A stretch of DNA of 11,078 bases from Prevotellaceae bacterium (GTDB taxonomy: Bacteria; Bacteroidota; Bacteroidia; Bacteroidales; Bacteroidaceae). The translations under genes were made by a program, and so were the position numbers. The stretch is from positions 1 to 11,078 of the forward strand of contig JAISIB010000200.1 of the NCBI GenBank assembly GCA_031262265.1. Direction: 5' to 3'. A model generated the notes under the pieces. It did not search any database and was not told the DNA's origin. It saw only the letters and a program-made list of their open reading frames with translations. Shown one piece after another: positions 5,653 through 11,078 of the stretch. The first letter of the stretch is position 1. Each line of letters opens with the position of its first letter.

Positions 5653-6956
5653 ATACGGGTGATTTTGGCGCCGATGGCGTTCAATCGGCCTTCTATGTTT
5701 TGATAGCCGCGGTCTATCTGTTCGATATGGTGGATACGGCTTACTCCTTCCGCGCTCATGGCGGCTATCAACAGGGCTATACCTGCGCGAATATCCGGTG
5801 AAGTCATATTCCCTCCGCGTAGTTTCATCGCGTGGCCATGCCCGATGACGACGGCGCGATGCGGGTCGCAGAGAATAATCTGTGCGCCCATGTCTATCAG
5901 CTTGTCGACGAAGAATAGACGACTCTCAAACATTTTCTGATGAATCAATACGCTTCCTTTTGCTTGCGTGGCTACTACCAACATGACGCTCAATAAGTCG
6001 GGCGTCAAGCCCGGCCAAGGGGCATCGGCGATAGTCATAATAGAACCGTCGATAAAAGATTCTATCTCGTAGTGGCTTTGTGCAGGCACGAATATATCGT
6101 CTCCTTGTTGTTCCAAACGTATTCCTAAGCGGCGGAAACTATCCGGAATAATTCCCAAGTTGCGGTAAGAGGTGTTCTTAATAGTCAATTCACTGCCGGT
6201 CATGGCGGCCATACCGATGAAGCTGCCGACTTCTATCATGTCCGGTAAGATGGTATGCGTGGTGCCGTGCAAGGTTTCGACGCCCTCGATGGTAAGCAGA
6301 TTGGACGCGATGCCGCTGATGCGCGCACCCATACGGTTGAGCATTTTGCAGAGCTGTTGCAGATAAGGCTCGCACGCGGCGTTGTAGATGACGGTCGTTC
6401 CTTTCGCGCATACGGCGGCCATCACGATATTGGCCGTTCCGGTGACGGACGCTTCGTCCAATAACATCTCCGTTCCCCGTAGTCGTTCGCTCGTAGCCAC
6501 TTCGTAAGAATCGTTGGTTTCGTGGTAGCGGAACGTAGCTCCCAGTTGTTGTATGCCGAGAAAGTGGGTATCCAATCGTCGTCGGCCGATCTTGTCGCCG
6601 CCCGGTTTGGAAATGTAAGCTTTACCCATTCGGACGAGTAAAGGAGCTACCAGCATGACCGAACCGCGCAATCCGGCGCAACGACGTAGAAACTCTTCAC
6701 TTTCCAGATAGCAGGCGTTTAGATTCTCTGCTCGGAACGAATAACTACCGGTGCCCGACTTGGTAACGGCTACGCCGATTTCGCGCATCAGTTCGATGAG
6801 ATTGTTGACGTCCAGTATGTCGGGAATATTGTGTACGGTCACCTCTTCGTCGGTCAATAGGGTAGCGCACAGTATCTGCAATACCTCATTCTTAGCTCCT
6901 TGCGGATGTATTTCTCCGCTGAGGCGATGTCCTCCTTCGATGATGAAAGATGCCAT
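5649..6956 (-). CDS. murA: UDP-N-acetylglucosamine 1-carboxyvinyltransferase (MurA), Asp-type active site
   Basis: MurA transfers enolpyruvate from PEP to UDP-GlcNAc, the first committed step of peptidoglycan precursor synthesis, in the cytoplasm. The product is 435 residues. K22-N23 in GAKNE, D320 in TPDLL, R390 in SPDIR and R416 in IDRGY correspond to E. coli K22-N23, D305, R371 and R397. The active-site loop reads PGGDKIGRRR with D121 where E. coli has Cys115, the residue alkylated by fosfomycin. Asp at this position is active but insensitive to the drug in other bacteria (M. tuberculosis, Chlamydia). The gene overlaps rimM by four bases and starts 18 bases after the DUF4290 gene. Only one murA copy is visible in the window. 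Confidence 0.97.
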   Translation of the reverse strand: MASFIIEGGHRLSGEIHPQGAKNEVLQILCATLLTDEEVTVHNIPDILDVNNLIELMREIGVAVTKSGTGSYSFRAENLNACYLESEEFLRRCAGLRGSVMLVAPLLVRMGKAYISKPGGDKIGRRRLDTHFLGIQQLGATFRYHETNDSYEVATSERLRGTEMLLDEASVTGTANIVMAAVCAKGTTVIYNAACEPYLQQLCKMLNRMGARISGIASNLLTIEGVETLHGTTHTILPDMIEVGSFIGMAAMTGSELTIKNTSYRNLGIIPDSFRRLGIRLEQQGDDIFVPAQSHYEIESFIDGSIMTIADAPWPGLTPDLLSVMLVVATQAKGSVLIHQKMFESRLFFVDKLIDMGAQIILCDPHRAVVIGHGHAMKLRGGNMTSPDIRAGIALLIAAMSAEGVSRIHHIEQIDRGYQNIEGRLNAIGAKITRI

Positions 6957-6974
6957 AATGTTGCGTGTTTGGTG

Positions 6975-7586
6975 TTATCGTTTCTTGGCGTTATGTCCGT
7001 TTCGGTTGTTTGTCCGTTGTTGCTGTTGGTTTTGTTGCCTCATGCGCAGCTCCATCAGTCGTACGCGCTCGTCGGTGAGATAGAGTGCGCCGTCGGAGTA
7101 TTCCATCAAGTCGTCATTGATTTTTTCCTCGTCGATTACATCCTTGTTCCACGTACTGTAACTTTTTCGCATGTGGTTGGCAATCAGTGCCACCAAGTTG
7201 TCTTTCTCATCGCCTTCGGGCATCTTGACGGCTTCCTGTATCAAATCTTCCAGTGTGCGTCCGTAGTGCCGGTAACGAATGTGGGTTTGCGGATAAGGAA
7301 TCTTATCGGGATGCGTAGACAAGTTGTCCGGCCGGATAGGTTCGTACGGATAGTCTATATCCAGCTTGAAGTCGGCCATAATAGCCAGATGATCCCATAG
7401 CTTGTGCTTGAAGTCGGGTACGTCGCGCAGATGCGGGAACATACTGCCCATTAAATTGATGATAGTATTGGCGCATCGTTGTCGTTCGCCGCGGTCTTCT
7501 ATGGTCAACGCATAGTCTACCATGTTTTGTATCGCCCGTCCGTATTCGGGCAAAGGCAACCGCTTTTGTTGTGTGTTGTAAATCAT
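6975..7586 (-). CDS. DUF4290 family protein
   Basis: 203 residues, probably cytoplasmic, with no signal peptide or membrane segment. The sequence resembles the DUF4290 family, a Bacteroidetes family without an assigned function: an N-terminal motif around YNTQQKRLPLPEYGRAIQNM (3-22), a central helical region, and an HYGRTLEDLI segment near 107-116. The last 25 residues are low-complexity, rich in Gln, Asn, Arg and Lys, suggesting a flexible basic tail that could contact nucleic acid; that is inference. A GGAGAG lies a few bases before the ATG, one of the better Shine-Dalgarno sites here. It sits between tsaB and murA with short spacers, so it should be expressed with them. Confidence 0.85.
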   Translation of the reverse strand: MIYNTQQKRLPLPEYGRAIQNMVDYALTIEDRGERQRCANTIINLMGSMFPHLRDVPDFKHKLWDHLAIMADFKLDIDYPYEPIRPDNLSTHPDKIPYPQTHIRYRHYGRTLEDLIQEAVKMPEGDEKDNLVALIANHMRKSYSTWNKDVIDEEKINDDLMEYSDGALYLTDERVRLMELRMRQQNQQQQRTNNRNGHNAKKR

Positions 7587-7619
7587 ACGCTCTCCAAGTG
7601 TATAAGAGTTAGATGCATG

Positions 7620-8309
7620 TTATATTTGTTTCTTAGGTACGGTGGCTATAAATTCTTTCAGGTAGAAAGGCTCAAAATAGGCCACGTCTTCCAATTTTCC
7701 TTCGGCCAACGCTCGGTCGGCCAGCGGAAACATCATTTTTGCGAGCGGGTGAATGTCCGGCACGAAGTGAGCATTTGGGTGCAGGATATGCGCGCGGCAT
7801 TTTTCTGCACCGTTGCCGAAGAAATACACCGGTCGCTCGTCCAGAAAAGAACGATACGTGTTGTCATCTACAATATCTGCTCCCGTCGGACGTATCTCGT
7901 TCAGGGCGCGATCATACACGGCGGCATACACCTCCATGCGGCGTGCATCAATCATTGGGCATAGTAGCGCATTGTCGGGCAATTCGTGATAGAGCAGTAT
8001 CGGCACACATAGAACTTTCAACGTATGTATGCCGATCAATGGAATGCCCAGCCCGTAGCAGACGCCTTTGGCCATCGAGACGCCGATACGCAATCCGGTG
8101 TACGAACCCGGTCCGCAACTGACGGCCACTGCATCTAACGGGATGGCATGGCTGTCGGCGAAAGACATGGCTTCGTCCACGAAAGAACCGAGTAATGCCG
8201 CATGCGAAGGTCCTTCGTAGTCTGCACGAGTGAATATGTTTGCTCCGTCTTGACTGACGGCCACCGAACAAACGACGGTAGATGTTTCAATATGTAGGAT
8301 ACATGACAT
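7620..8309 (-). CDS. tsaB: tRNA threonylcarbamoyladenosine biosynthesis protein TsaB
   Basis: TsaB (YeaZ) is the non-catalytic ASKHA-fold partner that activates TsaD in making t6A at position 37 of ANN-decoding tRNAs. The 229-residue product begins with the strand-turn motif ILHIETST (4-11) and has the diagnostic GPGSYTGLRIG at 66-76, followed by AKGVCYGLGIP (80-90). As expected for TsaB, it lacks the metal-binding His motif of TsaD. It is the first gene of the minus-strand cluster, reading away from yicC, with a -7 box about 32 bases upstream. A gap of 33 bases separates it from the DUF4290 gene. Confidence 0.95.
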   Translation of the reverse strand: MSCILHIETSTVVCSVAVSQDGANIFTRADYEGPSHAALLGSFVDEAMSFADSHAIPLDAVAVSCGPGSYTGLRIGVSMAKGVCYGLGIPLIGIHTLKVLCVPILLYHELPDNALLCPMIDARRMEVYAAVYDRALNEIRPTGADIVDDNTYRSFLDERPVYFFGNGAEKCRAHILHPNAHFVPDIHPLAKMMFPLADRALAEGKLEDVAYFEPFYLKEFIATVPKKQI

Positions 8310-8340
8310 TCGTATAATTGCTTAAATGCGTAATATTGTG

Positions 8341-8348
8341 CAAAACTA
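8341..8348 (-). promoter_or_regulatory. -7 box (TAGTTTTG) for tsaB and the minus-strand cluster
   Basis: Minus-strand TAGTTTTG matches TAnnTTTG, 31 bases before the tsaB ATG, giving a predicted leader of about 25 bases. No clear -33 box is visible at the normal spacing. Short downstream intergenic gaps make it a candidate promoter for the whole tsaB-to-dxr cluster. Confidence 0.5.
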
Positions 8349-8381
8349 AGCAATTTTCAGTACAGTTTGTTTTGTTTTGCC

Positions 8382-8389
8382 TACTTTTG
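8382..8389 (+). promoter_or_regulatory. -7 box (TACTTTTG) for yicC-gmk
   Basis: Plus-strand TACTTTTG matches TAnnTTTG and ends 19 bases before the yicC ATG, predicting a leader of about 13 bases. The sequence before it is T- and G-rich with repeated TTTTG, but no TTTG lies at the normal -33 spacing. The 8-base AAACTAAG occurs twice (8343-8350 and 8393-8400). Confidence 0.55.
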
Positions 8390-8408
8390 CACAAACTAAG
8401 AACATATT

Positions 8409-9290
8409 ATGATACTATCAATGACCGGATACGGCAAAGCAATCGCTGAGTTGCCGGATAAAAAAGTGCTCGTAGAAATCAAAACACTCAACAGTAAAGC
8501 CATAGACATCAGCATGCGTATCAGTCCGCTCTATCGGGAGAAAGAGATGGAGTTGCGCAATGAACTATCCAAGCAACTGGTGAGAGGGAAGGTCGATTTT
8601 TCTCTTTGGATTGAACGCAACGATGGTACGGCCGAAGCCGCAGGCACGCTGAATGCCGCTTTGCTACGCCATTATTATACAGAGCTGAAAGCTGCCGCAT
8701 CCGAGTTTGGGATTCCGGAACCCGGAGATTGGCTATCCACTCTGTTGCGTTTGCCCGATGTATTGACGAAAAATGAAATCACGGAGTTGAGTAAAGAAGA
8801 ATGGCAGGCGGCGCAGACAGCCTTAGCCGAAGCGATACGTCAATTGATAGACTTTCGTCGACAAGAGGGACAGGCTCTGGAAGCTCGCTTCCGTTCCAAT
8901 ATCGACCGTATTCGTCAATTGCTTGTTTCCGTAGGCGACTACGAGAAAGAGCGCGTACAGCGCATTCGCGAGCGTATTTCCGAGAGTTTGGAAAAACTTT
9001 CTTCGGTCGACTATGACCAGAACCGGTTGGAGCAGGAACTAATCTATTATATCGAGAAGCTGGATATAAACGAAGAGAAACAACGGTTGGGCAATCACCT
9101 TCATTATTTTATAGAAACGTTGGAGAGCGAAGACGGACAGGGAAAGAAATTGGGCTTCATCGCACAAGAGATGGGTCGGGAAATCAATACGCTGGGTAGC
9201 AAGTCCAACCATGCGGAGATGCAGAAAATCGTCGTACAGATGAAAGACGAGTTGGAACAAATCAAAGAACAGGTACTGAACGTACTTTGA
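8409..9290 (+). CDS. yicC: YicC/YloC family endoribonuclease
   Basis: 293 residues, the usual family length. The N-terminal family signature SMTGYGK sits at 4-10 and the N-terminal domain runs to about 155. The C-terminal DUF1732 domain shows EKLDINEEKQRLGNH at 216-230 and KKLGFIAQEMGREINTLGSK at 246-265, both hallmark motifs. Family members in E. coli and Bacillus act as RNases, the E. coli protein being linked to decay of the small RNA RyhB; the target here is unknown. It is divergent from tsaB and only four bases before gmk, so the two are co-transcribed. The start fits the -7 box just upstream. Confidence 0.95.
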   Translation: MILSMTGYGKAIAELPDKKVLVEIKTLNSKAIDISMRISPLYREKEMELRNELSKQLVRGKVDFSLWIERNDGTAEAAGTLNAALLRHYYTELKAAASEFGIPEPGDWLSTLLRLPDVLTKNEITELSKEEWQAAQTALAEAIRQLIDFRRQEGQALEARFRSNIDRIRQLLVSVGDYEKERVQRIRERISESLEKLSSVDYDQNRLEQELIYYIEKLDINEEKQRLGNHLHYFIETLESEDGQGKKLGFIAQEMGREINTLGSKSNHAEMQKIVVQMKDELEQIKEQVLNVL

Positions 9291-9294
9291 TTAT

Positions 9295-9870
9295 ATGAGT
9301 GGAAAAGTAATCATATTCTCGGCTCCTTCGGGATCGGGGAAATCTACTATTATACGATACTTGATGGAAAGCGGCAGGCATTTGTGCCTGGCGTTCTCCG
9401 TGTCGGCTACGAGTCGTCCGCCGCGCGGTACGGAACAGGACGGCGTGGCCTATTACTTTCTGACGGTCGAACAGTTCAGACGACACATCGCCGCCGGTGA
9501 TTTTCTGGAATATGAAGAAGTCTACCCGGGACGCTACTACGGTACGCTGAAAGCGCACGTAGAACAATTGCTGACCGAAGGAAAGAACGTATTGTTCGAC
9601 GTGGACGTCGTCGGTGGCTTGAATATTAAGAAATACTACGGTGAACGGGCATTGGCACTCTTCGTGGAGCCGCCGTCGATTGAAGAGTTGAGGCGTCGCC
9701 TCGTGGCTCGCAGTACCGATGCGCCCGACGTCATCGAACAACGGATAGCCAAAGCCGAATATGAGTTGGGGTTTGCATCGCGTTTCGACGCCGTCATCGT
9801 CAACGAGCGGTTGCGAGACGCGCAAGACGAGGCCTTGCGGTTGGTAACGGCGTTCATACGCAGACAATAG
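9295..9870 (+). CDS. gmk: guanylate kinase
   Basis: This phosphorylates GMP to GDP with ATP, an essential cytoplasmic step of guanine nucleotide supply. The 191-residue product has the P-loop PSGSGKST at 11-18, the GMP-binding TSRPPRGTEQDG at 39-50, Y82-G83-T84, the DVDV strand at 102-105 (followed by VGGLNIKKYYG), and the lid region at 134-157 containing R139 and R150. All expected binding residues appear present. It follows yicC by four bases; the next gene starts nine bases after its stop. In several Bacteroidales I recall nadD after gmk, but here a response regulator follows. Confidence 0.97.
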   Translation: MSGKVIIFSAPSGSGKSTIIRYLMESGRHLCLAFSVSATSRPPRGTEQDGVAYYFLTVEQFRRHIAAGDFLEYEEVYPGRYYGTLKAHVEQLLTEGKNVLFDVDVVGGLNIKKYYGERALALFVEPPSIEELRRRLVARSTDAPDVIEQRIAKAEYELGFASRFDAVIVNERLRDAQDEALRLVTAFIRRQ

Positions 9871-9879
9871 GGTCGGAGC

Positions 9880-11078
9880 ATGGAAAAACACGGTACCGTA
9901 ATCATTGTCGACGATAATCGTGCTGCACTGACGGCGTTGCAACTGTTGTTGAAGAACCGCTTTGACAAGATAGTGACGTTGACTACTCCCAATCAGTTAC
10001 TTGCTGCGCTGCATAGCGAGCGGCAGGCGAGTGTCGTGCTGTTGGATATGAATTTTACGGCGGGTATCAGCTCGGGTAACGAAGGCTTGTTTTGGTTGCG
10101 TGAAATCAAGAAAGCGAGGCCGACGTTGCCCGTCGTTTTGTTTACGGCCTATGCCGATATTGAATTGGCGGTGCGCGGTATCAAAGAGGGGGCGGCCGAT
10201 TTCGTGGTCAAACCGTGGGACAACCAAAAGTTGGTAGATACTTTGCTGAGTGTGTGTTCGTCTCGCAAGAGAGGGAATCCGGTGGAGCTTCGGCAGCCGG
10301 AAATGTTCTGGGGCGTGAGCGAAGCGATGACGACGTTGCGCGCGTTGGTGGAGAAGGTGGCCGTTACCGATGCCAATATCTTGATTACCGGCGAGAACGG
10401 GACAGGAAAAGAATTGTTGGCGAGAGAGATTCATGCGCTTTCCGGTCGTCGTTCGTATCCGTTCGTATCCGTTGATTTGGGGGCGTTGACCGAGTCGTTG
10501 TTCGAGAGCGAACTGTTCGGGCACGTTAAAGGTTCTTTTACCGATGCACATACCGATCGGGTCGGGAAGTTTGAGGCCGCCAACGACGGGACGTTGTTTC
10601 TGGATGAGATAGGGAATCTGCCGTTGCATCTACAAGCTAAACTGCTGACGGCTTTACAGAGTCGGAGTATCGTACGCATCGGTAGCAATGAGCCGCGCTC
10701 GGTAAATATCAGACTACTGACCGCTACCAATCGTCGTCCGGCAGAGATGGCGGCGCAAGGGCTGTTTCGGGAAGATTTGCTCTACCGTGTCAATACGATT
10801 CATATAGAAATACCTTCGTTGCGCGAACGGAAAGAGGATATATTGCCGTTGGCCGAACAGTTCGTTCGACGTTTTGAGAAACAGTATGATAAAGGTACGT
10901 TGCAGCTGACTCCCGAAGCCGTGCAGCAGCTCATGCGCAACCCTTGGTACGGGAATATTCGCGAATTGGAGCATGCCGTAGAGAAAGCCGTTATCATTTG
11001 TGAAAACGAACGCTTGTCGGCCGAACTATTCCCTTTGCCGCAGTCTCCCGTCATGACCGAATCGACTATTTCGACGTT
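9880..11078 (+). CDS. sigma-54-dependent response regulator (NtrC family), 3' end cut by window edge
   Basis: The frame is open from the ATG at 9880 to the window end: 399 codons. A receiver domain (about 5-125) has the acidic pair D11-D12, phosphoacceptor D56, T89 and K111. An AAA+ sigma-54 activation domain (about 142-375) follows, with Walker A GENGTGKE (171-178), Walker B GTLFLDEIG (237-245), a contact loop reading GSFTDA (218-223) in place of classical GAFTGA, and the RNP arm WYGNIRELEHAVEKA (356-370). The Fis-type DNA-binding helix-turn-helix should lie beyond the edge. It activates RpoN-dependent promoters when phosphorylated; a partner histidine kinase is expected nearby but not visible. 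A GGAG precedes the ATG, and the nine-base gap suggests read-through from yicC-gmk. Confidence 0.94.
   Translation, partial: MEKHGTVIIVDDNRAALTALQLLLKNRFDKIVTLTTPNQLLAALHSERQASVVLLDMNFTAGISSGNEGLFWLREIKKARPTLPVVLFTAYADIELAVRGIKEGAADFVVKPWDNQKLVDTLLSVCSSRKRGNPVELRQPEMFWGVSEAMTTLRALVEKVAVTDANILITGENGTGKELLAREIHALSGRRSYPFVSVDLGALTESLFESELFGHVKGSFTDAHTDRVGKFEAANDGTLFLDEIGNLPLHLQAKLLTALQSRSIVRIGSNEPRSVNIRLLTATNRRPAEMAAQGLFREDLLYRVNTIHIEIPSLRERKEDILPLAEQFVRRFEKQYDKGTLQLTPEAVQQLMRNPWYGNIRELEHAVEKAVIICENERLSAELFPLPQSPVMTESTIST

Noticed and set aside
9262..9942. Long minus-strand frame opposite gmk
   Set aside because: Antisense shadow of a clear guanylate kinase gene; no start context or family match.
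9997..10629. Minus-strand 210-codon frame opposite the response regulator
   Set aside because: Antisense shadow of the receiver and AAA+ domains, which have all expected motifs.

Overview
The window looks like chromosomal DNA from the phylum Bacteroidota, most likely order Bacteroidales. The evidence is the Bacteroidetes-type -7 promoter motif (TAnnTTTG) at several gene starts, the scarcity of strong Shine-Dalgarno sites, a DUF4290 protein (a family I know only from this phylum), a MurA with Asp in place of the catalytic Cys, and the gene order tsaB / DUF4290 / murA / rimM / M23 peptidase / dxr. I cannot name the genus from sequence alone.

Layout. (1) 1-1633, minus strand: an AbiE-type toxin-antitoxin pair. 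The antitoxin abiEi comes first and overlaps the toxin abiEii by ATGA; abiEii runs off the left edge of the window. A palindrome covers the abiEi start codon, with a -7 box just upstream. (2) 1634-2155: a 522-base gap whose right half is packed with inverted repeats, including an 18-bp near-perfect arm pair enclosing further nested stems (1954-2077), followed by a T-run. This is the least explained part of the window and could encode a structured RNA or a leader. (3) 2156-2812, plus strand: a very AT-rich orphan lipoprotein gene of unknown function. (4) 2813-3013: a convergent intergenic stretch with two small hairpins. (5) 3014-8309, minus strand: a compact housekeeping cluster transcribed tsaB, DUF4290, murA, rimM, M23-family membrane protein, dxr, with gaps of 33 bases or less or an ATGA overlap. 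It joins tRNA modification, peptidoglycan precursor synthesis, ribosome maturation, wall or envelope maintenance and isoprenoid synthesis. (6) 8310-8408: a divergent promoter region with -7 boxes on both strands. (7) 8409 to the right edge, plus strand: yicC, gmk, and the first 399 codons of a sigma-54-dependent response regulator.

Regions 1-3 look like an accessory block next to the end of the housekeeping operon: base composition changes sharply at the lipoprotein, and a defence or stabilisation module (AbiE) lies beyond it. The most useful observations are the structured intergenic element, the likely AbiEi operator, the Cys-to-Asp change in MurA (predicting intrinsic fosfomycin insensitivity), and a Gln where M23 peptidases usually carry a catalytic His.
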